Assembly: GCF_013407955.1 (NCBI RefSeq)
Contig: NZ_JACCBU010000001.1
Location: 2,914,001-2,978,000, forward strand
Length of the DNA stretch: 64,000 bases
Direction: 5' to 3'
Source: Microlunatus parietis
GTDB taxonomy: Bacteria > Actinomycetota > Actinomycetes > Propionibacteriales > Propionibacteriaceae
The notes beneath the pieces are model-generated. The model made no database searches, had not been told where the DNA came from, and was given only the letters and a program-made list of their open reading frames with translations. Shown in pieces: positions 8,285 through 16,684 of the stretch (the first letter of the stretch is position 1; each line of letters opens with the position of its first letter). Both the position numbers and the translations under genes were made by a program.

Positions 8285-9469
8285 GTGTCCGAAGACCCTG
8301 TTGCACAAGTGGCGATCGAGGAACGGCTCGGCGCCCACGTCGACTCGGGCGAGTTGCCGGGACTGGCCTGGCTGCTCTCGTACAGCGACGAGGTGCGGAC
8401 GGGAGCGATCGGGCACCTCGATCCCCAGGGCACGTTGCCGATCCGTACCGACACGATCTTCCGGATCTCCTCGATGACCAAGCCGATCACCGCCGTCGCG
8501 GCGTTGATCTTGGTCGAGGAGGGCATGCTCAGCCTGGACGAGCCGGTGGACCGGCTGCTGCCGGAGCTGGCCGATCGGAAAGTGCTGCGCGACCCGGCGG
8601 GACCGCTCCACGACAAGGTGCCGTCCGAGCGGCCGGTCACGGTCGACGATCTGCTCACGTTCAGGCTCGGCTGGGGCATGGACTTCACCGACTTCTCGCC
8701 GAAGCCGTTCGACGAGGCCTGGAACAAGCTCGGGCTCGGCTTCGGCCCGCCGACGCCAGCCAGGATGCCCGACCCGGACACCTGGTTGAAGCGGCTCGGC
8801 ACGCTGCCGCTGCAGTTCCAGCCGGGCGAACGCTGGCTGTATCACGTCGGGTCCCAGGTGCTGGGCTTCCTGGTGGCGCGGGCGTCGGGTCAATCGCTGG
8901 CGGAGTTCTTCGCCGAGCGGATCTTCGAGCCGCTCGGCATGATCGACACCGGGTTCTGCGTCCCGGCGGAGAAGCTGGACCGGTTCGGGCCCCACTTCGC
9001 CGGTGAGCCCGGAGCGACGACGATCTTCGACGAGACCGACGGCCAGTGGAGCACCCTGCCCGCCTTCCACGGCGGCGGCGAGGGACTGGTCTCGACCTTG
9101 GCCGACTACCACCGGTTCGCATCGATGCTGCGCCACGGCGGCGAACTCGACGGCCGCCGACTGCTCGCCGAGCCGACCGTCGCGGCCATGATCACCAACC
9201 AGCTCACCGGAGATCAACTCGCTCGCGGCGGGCCGGCCCCGGATGGCAGTTCCGGATGGGGCCGTGGCGTCGGCGTGATCATCCGCGACCTGCCGGACGG
9301 TCCGCCCGCCGGCGGCTACGGCTGGTCCGGCGGCCTGGGCTCGACCTGGTCCAACGCCGGACCGGTGACCGGCATCCTGCTCACCTCGCGGGCCTGGAGC
9401 AGCGCCGGTCCGCCGCCCGTGTTCGAGACCTTCGAGTCGATCATCGGCACGACCGCCCGGCTGGAGTGA
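8285..9469 (+). CDS. Beta-lactamase-superfamily serine hydrolase (class C-like esterase)
   Basis: 394 residues. The SxxK catalytic motif is S63-M-T-K66 in ISSMTKPITAVAAL, followed by the usual EGMLSLDEPVDRLLPEL segment. Members of this Pfam Beta-lactamase group are mostly esterases, peptidases or amidases rather than antibiotic-degrading enzymes. GTG 8285 is chosen because GAGGAGG lies six bases upstream; an ATG at 8264 has no ribosome-binding site. No signal peptide is visible, so a cytoplasmic enzyme is likely. The stop codon lies inside the 36-bp hairpin at 9466-9501. Confidence 0.85.
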   Translation: MSEDPVAQVAIEERLGAHVDSGELPGLAWLLSYSDEVRTGAIGHLDPQGTLPIRTDTIFRISSMTKPITAVAALILVEEGMLSLDEPVDRLLPELADRKVLRDPAGPLHDKVPSERPVTVDDLLTFRLGWGMDFTDFSPKPFDEAWNKLGLGFGPPTPARMPDPDTWLKRLGTLPLQFQPGERWLYHVGSQVLGFLVARASGQSLAEFFAERIFEPLGMIDTGFCVPAEKLDRFGPHFAGEPGATTIFDETDGQWSTLPAFHGGGEGLVSTLADYHRFASMLRHGGELDGRRLLAEPTVAAMITNQLTGDQLARGGPAPDGSSGWGRGVGVIIRDLPDGPPAGGYGWSGGLGSTWSNAGPVTGILLTSRAWSSAGPPPVFETFESIIGTTARLE

Positions 9470-9501
9470 ATTTCCGCCGTGACTGACCGGCCGAAATTCA
9501 C
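9466..9501. repeat. 36-bp hairpin repeat overlapping a stop codon (copy 1)
   Basis: GTGAATTTC at 9466-9474 pairs perfectly with GAAATTCAC at 9493-9501; inside, GCCG and CGGC pair around the loop TGACTGAC. The core TTTCCGCCGTGACTGACCGG (9471-9490) is repeated exactly at 11348-11367. The TGA stop of the hydrolase gene (9467-9469) is part of the left arm. Confidence 0.7.
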
Positions 9502-9799
9502 ACCGGTCGGCAGAGTACGTCATGGACGAGCACATCCGGGTCGTTTTGACACGGGGCGGCACGCGAGTAGATCCGGGGCAGCGATCCCGATGTCTCCGGT
9601 CCCACCGATGAACGTCGGCACGTGATGATCATGGTCTAGTGCCTTGCTTCGCCAACCCTCAAGCCTCAACTTCGGGACATGCGCACACGGCCGGGCGACC
9701 GTACCTTTTGGCGAAACAAGTCGGCCCAGGGACGGCCTCGCCGGCAAGCACAGATCGTCCCCGGGCCCAAGCACCCTTGGTTGCAAAGGAGCCCGCCCA
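9470..9799. other. Non-coding gap before the MFS gene
   Basis: 330 bp with no convincing gene. It holds most of the hairpin at 9466-9501 and an imperfect inverted repeat (CTTGCTTCGCCAA at 9643-9655 with TTGGCGAAACAAG at 9708-9720). The latter spans 78 bp, close to the size of the other hairpin elements. The ribosome-binding site AAAGGAG for the next gene is at 9785-9791. Confidence 0.5.
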
Positions 9800-11008
9800 G
9801 TGTCCCTCAACGAGAGTTCTCATGCCACCTCGCGTCGTCGACCCCACCGTCGACGTCTGATCCGGGCCCGCATCGCAGCGAGCCTGCTCAGCGCGATCAC
9901 CGGCGTACTTTCGGGCAGCTGGGCCTCGAGAGCGCCAGACATCCGCCGATGGATCGGGGCGGATGATGTTGGCTGGGGTCTGGCTAACAGCATCTCCGTG
10001 ATCGGAACAGTTGCCGGAATGGCTGTTGTCCTCGTCCTGATAGACCGAGTTCGAACCCGACGACTCGCCCTCTTCGGGACCTGGGCCTTGTTGATCATCG
10101 CGCCGATCGTGGCTGTTGTTCCTTCAGCCGCATTCCTGGGCGCTGGACTCGCAGCGTGGGCGTTCATCAGCCAACTCCGCGAGGCTCCGGTCTGGGTCAC
10201 CCAGCTCGAGGTCGAACGCCGGTTCGGGCGGCCGCTGCTGGGCACGTTCATCGCCTGCTACAGCGCAGGAAACTTCGGGGGCAGCGCCCTCGGCGCCCTC
10301 GCCACTGCGATAGGGCTTCCGCCATGGATTCAACTCACCGCGGTCAGTAGCGCATTTGGGATCCTCCTGCTTTTGACCTGGCCATGGCTACCCGACGGAC
10401 AGCACGATGCGACTGGCCGACCAGCTCGGGTTCGCAAGATCATCTCCCGATTCACACCTCAACTCCTCCTCTTGGCCGCGATGAGGTTTCTCACGATCTT
10501 CATGGCCGTCGCCGCGGCTCAGTGGGCCGCGATCTACGCCGCCGAGACGGCACGGGGCGGGCCGATCATTGGAGCAACCACCTATGCAGCCATGTCGATT
10601 GCTAACGCGTTCGGACTCATCATGATCGGCCCGATCATGGTCCGTGCCGGCCGGCTGCGGTGCTTTCGGATCTCCGTCGCGACGGCAGCCGCCGGACTCG
10701 GAGTGGCCCTCGCCATCGGCACGCCGATCGCTGCGGTTGTGGGCTTTGTTGTCGTCGGGCTCGGCACGGCGTGCATCGATCCGATCGTCTACGGCGCCGC
10801 GGGCGACCAGCCCGGGCTCTCAGCGGGCGAAGGGGTGTCTGTCGTAGAGGCCGGCGAGCTACCAGCAGGCTTCGTGTCTGCCGCCATGATCGGACTACTG
10901 GCCGGTTCCTTCGGGCTGCGCATCGGCCTCATCACGGTAGTCGTTGCGCTCATCGCGATCACCTTGCTTTCGTTCCGCCTCCACGCACCGGATTCCTGGT
11001 CCGCGTGA
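9800..11008 (+). CDS. MFS transporter
   Basis: 402 residues, about 11-12 membrane helices. The N-terminal segment SGSWASRAPDIRRWIG and the loop IDRVRTRRLALFGTW recall the YbjJ/sugar-efflux-like MFS subgroup. GTG 9800 is chosen because AAAGGAG sits eight bases upstream; an upstream ATG at 9644 would add 52 residues without MFS character. Codon use looks somewhat less GC-biased than its neighbours (more codons ending in T or A), which may mean recent acquisition. It is flanked on both sides by hairpin repeats. Substrate unknown. Confidence 0.85.
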   Translation: MSLNESSHATSRRRPHRRRLIRARIAASLLSAITGVLSGSWASRAPDIRRWIGADDVGWGLANSISVIGTVAGMAVVLVLIDRVRTRRLALFGTWALLIIAPIVAVVPSAAFLGAGLAAWAFISQLREAPVWVTQLEVERRFGRPLLGTFIACYSAGNFGGSALGALATAIGLPPWIQLTAVSSAFGILLLLTWPWLPDGQHDATGRPARVRKIISRFTPQLLLLAAMRFLTIFMAVAAAQWAAIYAAETARGGPIIGATTYAAMSIANAFGLIMIGPIMVRAGRLRCFRISVATAAAGLGVALAIGTPIAAVVGFVVVGLGTACIDPIVYGAAGDQPGLSAGEGVSVVEAGELPAGFVSAAMIGLLAGSFGLRIGLITVVVALIAITLLSFRLHAPDSWSA

Positions 11009-11152
11009 AGGGTCACGAAGGATGCACGATCCTGAATTCCGCAACGAGCCGTTGGCTCCGGTGAATTCCCGCCGCGACTGGTGCGTGTTGCGGATTCGGC
11101 ACAGTCGTGCGACGCCCGCCGGAAGATCTTGTCGGTGCGGTGACATCGTCGA

Positions 11153-11204
11153 GCGGACGCCCTGACCGGCGAATCCGGCCCGGAATGGAGGTCAAGGCGT
11201 CCGC
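11153..11204. repeat. 52-bp hairpin
   Basis: GCGGACGCCCTGACC (11153-11167) and GGTCAAGGCGTCCGC (11190-11204) pair over 15 bp with one mismatch, around a 22-nt loop. No protein or T-run is associated. Confidence 0.5.
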
Positions 11205-11257
11205 CCAGTGAATGGGGAGTGGCACGGCCTCGCCATTTGCTGGTGCTCGTCGGGGTT

Positions 11258-11338
11258 GTGGCACAGAATTGCTCTTTGCTGCCACTCCACAGCAGGGAAA
11301 TCGGTATCTGAGTGCAGCAAAGTGCAATATCGTGCCAC
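11258..11338. repeat. 81-bp inverted-repeat element (copy 1)
   Basis: Two 25-bp arms (11258-11282 and 11314-11338) with four mismatches around a 31-nt middle. Arm ends read GTGGCAC, and the arm core is TTGCwCTTTGCTGC. A second element with the same arms and exactly the same length lies at 31535-31615, and both middles contain GGGAA(A)TCGGT. It lies 60 bp beyond the stop of the PCD-VOC gene. Confidence 0.8.
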
Positions 11339-11339
11339 C

Positions 11340-11379
11340 GATGTGGATTTCCGCCGTGACTGACCGGCGAGAATTCATC
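11340..11379. repeat. 40-bp hairpin repeat (copy 2)
   Basis: It carries the 21 identical bases of the repeat at 9466-9501 (TTTCCGCCGTGACTGACCGG plus C). The flanks GATG...GATT and GAATTCATC form the outer, less perfect stem. It directly follows the 81-bp element. Confidence 0.65.
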
Positions 11380-11398
11380 TGGCATCGCGCGGCGGTGA

Positions 11399-12121
11399 TC
11401 AGTCGACCCAGCTGGAGCCGCCCGGACGGTATTGCGAGTCGCACAGGACCGTCTCGCCCGGCTGCCAGGTGCACAGGTAGAGCTGGTTGCCGTCCGGATC
11501 GGCGAGCAGCCAGGATGACGGCGCTCCCGCGTCGCTGACCAGCGTTCCGCCACCGGCCAGGGCAGCGTCGATTCTCGGCCGGACCTGAGCGGGGTCGACC
11601 CAGATGTGGGGGTGCCAGATTCTGCCGGGCTCAGCGTCCGTCGAAGTCTGGAACCAGACCATCGGCAACGCCTGGCGGGTGTCGCCGACATCGCCCCAGT
11701 CCTCGGTCCCGATGACGTGCTCCCCGTCCAGGACCGCCGCCCAGAACGGTGCGATCTTGGCGTAGCCGGGCGTGTTCAGGCCCAGTTCGATCCGGGTCAC
11801 GGTCGCGCACTCGAGTTCGGTGCCGGCGGCGGCAGCGAGGTCGGAGATCCGGCGCGCCAGGGTCACGTCCTGCTCGGTCACGCCGCCGCCCTCGCGGCTG
11901 GTCAGCCGGACGTCGACCCGGAACGGACGCAGGTCGAGCTCGGCATGGTGGTTCAACTCCGCCGCGGCCCGGCCGATCTCCTCGACGATCCGCAGCCCGG
12001 CGGCGAAGTTCTCCGTGTGGATCCGGGTCTGCAGGCCGCCCTGCCCGTACGAAAGAAGGAGGGTCCAGCCGTCCAGGCCGGCCGCCGCGATCTGCTGGCC
12101 GGTCAATGCCTTCGTGCTCAT
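11399..12121 (-). CDS. Pterin-4a-carbinolamine dehydratase-like / VOC domain fusion
   Basis: 240 residues in two parts. Residues 1-100 (LTGQQIAAAGLDGWTLLLSY ... AELNHHAELDLRPFRVDVRL) match the PCD/DCoH fold, including the NHHxE-type active-site stretch. Residues 105-240 form a glyoxalase/VOC domain (FWAAVLDGEHVIGTEDWGD, SSWLLADPDGNQLYLCTW). The PCD half could act on pterin carbinolamines, but in such fusions it may only be a structural or binding domain. The start at 12121 precedes the PCD domain with GGGAG upstream. It is divergent from a WYL regulator that may control it. The fusion is seen directly; the reaction is unknown. Confidence 0.8.
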   Translation of the reverse strand: MSTKALTGQQIAAAGLDGWTLLLSYGQGGLQTRIHTENFAAGLRIVEEIGRAAAELNHHAELDLRPFRVDVRLTSREGGGVTEQDVTLARRISDLAAAAGTELECATVTRIELGLNTPGYAKIAPFWAAVLDGEHVIGTEDWGDVGDTRQALPMVWFQTSTDAEPGRIWHPHIWVDPAQVRPRIDAALAGGGTLVSDAGAPSSWLLADPDGNQLYLCTWQPGETVLCDSQYRPGGSSWVD

Positions 12122-12216
12122 CGCTTCACGCTCCCAAAGGTTTGAGGTTTCGAGTGTGACCTTAGGAGGCAAAACCGGCCAGCCCTCCGTCCTGTTTTCT
12201 TTGATACTTTGCGAAC

Positions 12217-13206
12217 ATGCGCGCCGAGCGCCTCGTGGCCATCGCCCTGCTCCTGCAGGCCCACGGCCAGCTGACCGCACCGGACCTGGCCCGGCGACTC
12301 GAGGTGTCCGAACGCACGATCCGGCGCGACCTCGATGCGCTGTTGCTGTCCGGGCTGCCGCTCTACTCGCAACGGGGCCGCCACGGTGGCTGGGCCCTGC
12401 TCGACGGCCACGCGATCAACCTGTCGACGCTGACCGCGGAGGAGGCGCAGGCGCTGTTCCTGGTGACCGGGCCGGAGCTGCTGGCCGGTCTGGGCCTTGA
12501 GGACGGCCTGACCTCGGCGCTGCGCAAGCTGCTGGCGGTGCTGCCGGCGAGCACCAGGGAGCAGGCCGACCTCACCCGGCGCGCGATTCACATCGACCCG
12601 ACCCGGTGGGGACAGCCGGCCCCGGCCGCCCCGCCGGTCCTCGGCCGGCTTCGCGCCGCGGTCGTCGCCGGAGTTCGGGTCGACCTGACGTACGCCAAAC
12701 CCGGCGAGGACGCCGTCGTCCGACGGATCCATCCGTACGGGCTCGTGTCGAAGGGCGGGGTCTGGTATCTGGTGGCCGGCAGCGACGCCGGCCTGCGGAC
12801 CTTCCGCGTCTCCCGGGTCGTCGACGCTGCCGCGACGACCGAGCCGGTGGAACGTCCGGCCGGCTTCGACCTGGTCCGGGCTTGGGAGGATGTCAACCGC
12901 CGCCGCCAGCCGTGCTCGAGCGAACGGGTCGTGGTCGAGTTCCAGGTCCGCCCGGACGCCGTCGGTACGGTCACCGCGACCCTCCCCGAGCAGTACGAGC
13001 TCCAGCCGGTCACCGGCGAGCCGGGCCGGGGCCGCCGGTTCACCGCCAGCTTTCCCACCGTCCACGAGGCCGCCTGCGAGTTGATCTACCTCGGCAGCGG
13101 CGTGCGAGTCCTCGAACCTTCGTCGGTCCGGGCCGAGCTGGTCCGGATCGGGCACCGCCTGGTTGCCGCGCACGCCCCGGACTGGCAGCCCGCGGCCGGA
13201 AGATGA
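12217..13206 (+). CDS. HTH and WYL-domain transcriptional regulator (YafY-like)
   Basis: 329 residues. The N-terminal DeoR-type winged helix (QLTAPDLARRLEVSERTIRR) is followed by a WYL domain (RRIHPYGLVSKGGVWYLVAG, then FRVSRVVDA) and a C-terminal WCX extension. WYL regulators sense small ligands or nucleic acids. It diverges from the PCD-VOC gene with 95 bp between starts, suggesting local control. Its TGA stop and that of the convergent PhyH gene sit back to back in one TGATCA (13204-13209). Confidence 0.9.
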   Translation: MRAERLVAIALLLQAHGQLTAPDLARRLEVSERTIRRDLDALLLSGLPLYSQRGRHGGWALLDGHAINLSTLTAEEAQALFLVTGPELLAGLGLEDGLTSALRKLLAVLPASTREQADLTRRAIHIDPTRWGQPAPAAPPVLGRLRAAVVAGVRVDLTYAKPGEDAVVRRIHPYGLVSKGGVWYLVAGSDAGLRTFRVSRVVDAAATTEPVERPAGFDLVRAWEDVNRRRQPCSSERVVVEFQVRPDAVGTVTATLPEQYELQPVTGEPGRGRRFTASFPTVHEAACELIYLGSGVRVLEPSSVRAELVRIGHRLVAAHAPDWQPAAGR

Positions 13207-13953
13207 TCATGCCTTGGCGATCACCTTGCCGTCGCCGAGGAACTGCTCGAACGAGCCCCACGGCTTCTCGCCGGCGGCGTCCATGATCACTTCGGAGGAG
13301 TACTGGGCCAGGTAGACCCGACGCAGCCGGTCGGTCAGGTTCGGTCCGCTGCGGTGGATCACCGTGCTGGAGAAGCAGACGATCGAGCCGGCCGGAACGA
13401 TCACCGGCATCCCAGGATCAGAGCCGAAGTAGCAGACCTCGTCGCCCTTCTCGGACCGCAGATGCTTGATGTAGGAACGAATCCCGGAGCGCGAGTACGG
13501 CAGCAGGTAGACCGACCCGTTCTCCTCGGTCACGTCGTCCAGGGCGATCCAGCAGGTCAGGTACGGCTCGTGGTTCTCGTGGACGTAGCCGGAGTCCTGG
13601 TGCCAGGCGAACGAGGTGTCCGGGTCGGCGGCCTTGATCACGTACTGCTCCCAGAAGAGGTACGCGTCGTCGCCGAGCACCGCCCGGCAGATCCCGGCCA
13701 TCGTGTCCCCGAAGAGGAAGCGGCGCAACTCCGGCCGCTCCTGGTAGACCATGTTGCTGAAGTATCGCTTGCCCTTGGCGTTGATCCCGAGCCGGTCGAC
13801 ACCGGCCTCGTCCATCTGCCGATCGAGCCGGTCGATCGCGAACTGGGCGCCGCTGAGCAGCAGCTCCAGCTCCTCGCCCTCGATCGCCCGCTCGAGGATG
13901 AAATAGCCCTCGTCCCGGTACTGGTCGATCATGGCCGCCGTGATCATGGTCAT
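13207..13953 (-). CDS. Phytanoyl-CoA dioxygenase (PhyH) family Fe(II)/2-oxoglutarate oxygenase
   Basis: 248 residues. The iron-binding facial triad is visible as H118-x-D120 (FAWHQDSGY) and H200 (STVIHRSGPN), and a downstream Arg follows in RLRRVYLAQYS for 2-oxoglutarate. The start at 13953 has AGAAGGAG five bases upstream; longer frames have none. PhyH-family enzymes in bacteria hydroxylate diverse small molecules, so the substrate is open. An AraC-family gene lies divergently 91 bp away and is the likely regulator. Confidence 0.9.
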   Translation of the reverse strand: MTMITAAMIDQYRDEGYFILERAIEGEELELLLSGAQFAIDRLDRQMDEAGVDRLGINAKGKRYFSNMVYQERPELRRFLFGDTMAGICRAVLGDDAYLFWEQYVIKAADPDTSFAWHQDSGYVHENHEPYLTCWIALDDVTEENGSVYLLPYSRSGIRSYIKHLRSEKGDEVCYFGSDPGMPVIVPAGSIVCFSSTVIHRSGPNLTDRLRRVYLAQYSSEVIMDAAGEKPWGSFEQFLGDGKVIAKA

Positions 13954-13989
13954 CTCTGCTCCTTCTAATGTCGGCACCACCGACGCTAA

Positions 13990-14031
13990 TGTCCGGGGCA
14001 GGATCACGGAATGGACGTCTTGTCCCGGACA
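13990..14031 (+). promoter_or_regulatory. Inverted repeat in the phyH/araC divergent promoter region
   Basis: TGTCCGGGGCA (13990-14000) and TGTCCCGGACA (14021-14031) are near-perfect inverted copies separated by 20 bp. There is also a tandem CTAATGTCSG motif (around 13965 and 13987). The position between two divergent starts suits binding by the AraC-type protein. Confidence 0.45.
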
Positions 14032-14044
14032 TGGAGGTTTTGGG

Positions 14045-14851
14045 ATGCCGATGCGCATCACCCTCTCGGACGGGCCGCGCACCCGGCTGGGCTGGATCGC
14101 GCTGGCCGGGTCGGTGGAGGAGGACGAGCCGGTGATGCCACGGACCCTGCGGACCATCGACGATTACGTTGTGTCGCTGGTGTTGTCGGGCGAGGGTCAG
14201 TATCGGGACGAGGAGCGCCCGGCGGTCCCGATCACCGCGTCGACGCTGACCGTCGTGCCGCCGAACTGGCCACACCGGTACAGCACTCCGCCGGGCCGGT
14301 CATGGACGGAATGGTTCGTGGTCGCGGGTGGCCCGCTGCTCGACCTACTCGCCGACCGGGGCATCCTCGACGTGCCGGGACCGCGGCCGCTGGCCTGGCC
14401 GAGCGGCGGAGATGATCTTGCCCTGATCCTCGGCAACGCCCCGCGGACGGCCGCCGACGCGGAGCGGCAACTGCTCGCCCTGGCCGACTGGCTGACCACC
14501 GCCTCCACCCGCCGGCAGCCGATGGCGGATCCCTGGGCACAGGCCGCGGACCGGCTCGCGGCCGACCTCGCCGGCCGAGTCGATCTTGCCGAGCTGGCCG
14601 TCCAGGTCGGCACGTCCTACGACGGGTTCCGGCGCGGCTTCCGGCGGCGGTTCGGTGCCGCTCCGCTGGCGTACCGGAACGCTCGGCGGCTGGAGTCGGC
14701 GGCGGCCCTGCTGCGACTGACCGACCTGCCGCTGCACGGGATCGCGGAGCGGCTCGGCTTCACCGACGAGTTCTACCTGTCCCGCCAGTTCCGCCGTAGG
14801 TACGGGATGCCGCCGCGCGATTACCGCCGCGAGCAGCAGAGAGAGGCGTAG
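14045..14851 (+). CDS. AraC-family transcriptional regulator
   Basis: 268 residues: an N-terminal cupin-like sensor (VPPNWPHRYSTPPG) and a C-terminal double helix-turn-helix (DLAELAVQVGTSYDGFRRGF, then GIAERLGFTDEFYLSRQFRR). The final RRRYGMPPRDYRR is the AraC signature. ATG 14045 has GGAGG eight bases upstream. It is divergent from the PhyH oxygenase and probably activates it in response to a small metabolite. Confidence 0.92.
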   Translation: MPMRITLSDGPRTRLGWIALAGSVEEDEPVMPRTLRTIDDYVVSLVLSGEGQYRDEERPAVPITASTLTVVPPNWPHRYSTPPGRSWTEWFVVAGGPLLDLLADRGILDVPGPRPLAWPSGGDDLALILGNAPRTAADAERQLLALADWLTTASTRRQPMADPWAQAADRLAADLAGRVDLAELAVQVGTSYDGFRRGFRRRFGAAPLAYRNARRLESAAALLRLTDLPLHGIAERLGFTDEFYLSRQFRRRYGMPPRDYRREQQREA

Positions 14852-14852
14852 C

Positions 14853-15656
14853 TCAGTAGACGTACGGGTCGGCCGGTTCCTCGATCGGCCGGACCTCCTC
14901 GGCGAGCAGCCGGGCGACCTCGCCGTACGGGACCTGCTCCGGCCGCTGATAGGTGCCGATGACCTCGAGCCAGGTGTCGTCGGGCTGCGGCCCGGCACCC
15001 GAGATGCCGACCAGCACCGGTACGCCGTCGGCGGCACAGCACTGGATCCGGATCCGGGCCAGATACCACCCGTCACCGTCCGGCTTGTTGATCACGAAGC
15101 CGGTGATCGCGAACCTGCGGCCGGCCAGTTCCTCCGGCGGCCGGGTCACCGCGAGCGCCTCGTACTTCGCCATCGGCAGGCCGATCACGGCCCCCGAACC
15201 GCCCGCGGACGTCGGGATGTCGGGCAGCACCGGCACGTCGGAAGCCGACACGGGCGCTGGCCCGCGACGCTGGGCCAGCTGAGCACCGATCGACGGCGGG
15301 CTGATCACGGCGGCGATCAGCACCGGGACCAGGAGCAACCAGAGCGACTTGACCGCACCATGACCATGGTGATCCTCATGATCATGATCCTGCTCATGAT
15401 CATGACCGGGGTCGGCGGGGCGACGGCAGGCGACGACCACGGTCCAGATCGCAAGCCCGACCAGGCAGCACCCGGTCAGCACCAGTGGGATCGCCATCTC
15501 CGAACGGAGATAACGCTGGAAGTGGCCGGTCCCGACGAGGCAGATCAAGGTGCCGCCGAACGCCGCGATGAGGAACGCCTCGACCAGGCGCCACCAGCCG
15601 GCGTGCAGCCGGCCCTTCCCGGGCGTTCCGGACTTCTCAGCAGTACGAGCGCTCAC
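14853..15656 (-). CDS. TIGR03943-family membrane permease subunit with His-rich loop
   Basis: 267 residues. Three hydrophobic segments (about residues 25-45, 58-78, 105-122) are followed by a soluble domain with IRIQCCAADGVPVLVG, typical of TIGR03943 (YcgQ). Between helices 2 and 3 is a run of His and Asp (residues 84-99, HDHEQDHDHEDHHGHG), a probable metal-binding loop. The gene overlaps the permease gene upstream by 4 bp. These pairs have been linked to metal handling, often in Zur regulons; I see no clear Zur box here, so the metal role is inference. Confidence 0.85.
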   Translation of the reverse strand: MSARTAEKSGTPGKGRLHAGWWRLVEAFLIAAFGGTLICLVGTGHFQRYLRSEMAIPLVLTGCCLVGLAIWTVVVACRRPADPGHDHEQDHDHEDHHGHGAVKSLWLLLVPVLIAAVISPPSIGAQLAQRRGPAPVSASDVPVLPDIPTSAGGSGAVIGLPMAKYEALAVTRPPEELAGRRFAITGFVINKPDGDGWYLARIRIQCCAADGVPVLVGISGAGPQPDDTWLEVIGTYQRPEQVPYGEVARLLAEEVRPIEEPADPYVY

Positions 15657-16657
15657 AGCAGCACCGTCCCGACCAGGGCCGCGACGATGATCGCCGTGAC
15701 GAACGTGAGCGGCGCGAACCGCGCCGCGAACCGGCCGCCGAAGACGCCGGCCTGCATCCCGATCAGCTTCAGGTCGACCATCGGCCCGACGGTGAGGAAG
15801 ATCAACAGCGCGGTCGGCGTGAACTGGGTGAACGACGCCGCGATGAAGGCGTCCGCCTCGGAGCAGATCGCTGCGACCACCGCCATCGCTCCGGCCGCCA
15901 GGTACGACAGCGGGCCGGACTCGGCGATCGCGCCGATCGTCTCCGCCGGCACCATGGTCGCGACCGTGGCCGCGATCGCGGCACCGAGGACCAGGAAGCC
16001 GCCGGCGTGGACCAGGTCGTGCACCGCCGAGCGGCGGAACGTCTCAGCCCGGCGCTCGGTGGTCGCCTCCGCCTCCCGCACCGCCGGCACGGTGACCCAG
16101 CGCTGCAGCCGGAGGAACAGCCAGCCGACCACGACCGCGGTGAGCAGCCCGGCCAGGAATCGGGCGACCACCATCATCGGCTGCGCCGGAAACGCGACCC
16201 AGGTGGCGAGCAGCACGATCGGATTCACCGCCGGCGCCGCCAGCATGAAGGTCAGCGCGGGGGCTACCGGTACCCCCTTCGCCATCAGCGACCGCGCCAC
16301 CGGGACCGAGGCGCACTCGCATCCCGGCAGGATCAGCCCGGCCATCCCGGCCGACACCACGGCCCAGCTCGGGCTTCGCGGCAACAGGAAGGTCAGCGCC
16401 GTCCGCGGCACCAGCGTGATGATCAGACCGGCCAGCAGCACCCCCGCCGCCAGGAAGGGCGCGGCCTGGAAGCAGATGGCCAGAAACACGGTCGACCAGG
16501 CCTCGACGGAGGTCGGCGCACCCAGGTCCGGCCCGGACGCGTGACCCAGCCAGAGCAGCAGCCCGAGGTTGACCAGCACGCCGAGGGCGACCAGGAGGAT
16601 TCCTGGGGATGCAGGCCCGGTTTCGCGCAGCGACAGTGTGCCGGCAGCTCGATTCAC
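15653..16657 (-). CDS. DUF318/UPF0718-family permease (YcgR-like)
   Basis: 334 residues with about eight membrane helices. The motif LPGCECASVPVARSL and the later CSEADAFIAASF are hallmarks of this permease family. It is first of a two-gene unit with the TIGR03943 subunit (ATGA overlap). The pair probably forms a membrane complex. Transport of a metal or a metal complex is suggested by the conserved cysteines and the partner's His-rich loop, but is not proven. Confidence 0.88.
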   Translation of the reverse strand: MNRAAGTLSLRETGPASPGILLVALGVLVNLGLLLWLGHASGPDLGAPTSVEAWSTVFLAICFQAAPFLAAGVLLAGLIITLVPRTALTFLLPRSPSWAVVSAGMAGLILPGCECASVPVARSLMAKGVPVAPALTFMLAAPAVNPIVLLATWVAFPAQPMMVVARFLAGLLTAVVVGWLFLRLQRWVTVPAVREAEATTERRAETFRRSAVHDLVHAGGFLVLGAAIAATVATMVPAETIGAIAESGPLSYLAAGAMAVVAAICSEADAFIAASFTQFTPTALLIFLTVGPMVDLKLIGMQAGVFGGRFAARFAPLTFVTAIIVAALVGTVLL

Positions 16658-16684
16658 CGGACGATCATGCCACGGCCCGGGCCG

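Larger units (their letters stand above)
11009..11398. other. Non-coding gap packed with hairpin repeats
   Basis: 390 bp between the convergent MFS and PCD-VOC genes. It contains a degenerate copy of the 36-bp repeat near 11061-11081, a 52-bp hairpin, an 81-bp inverted-repeat element and a second 36-40 bp hairpin. No open frame resembles a protein. Confidence 0.7.
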
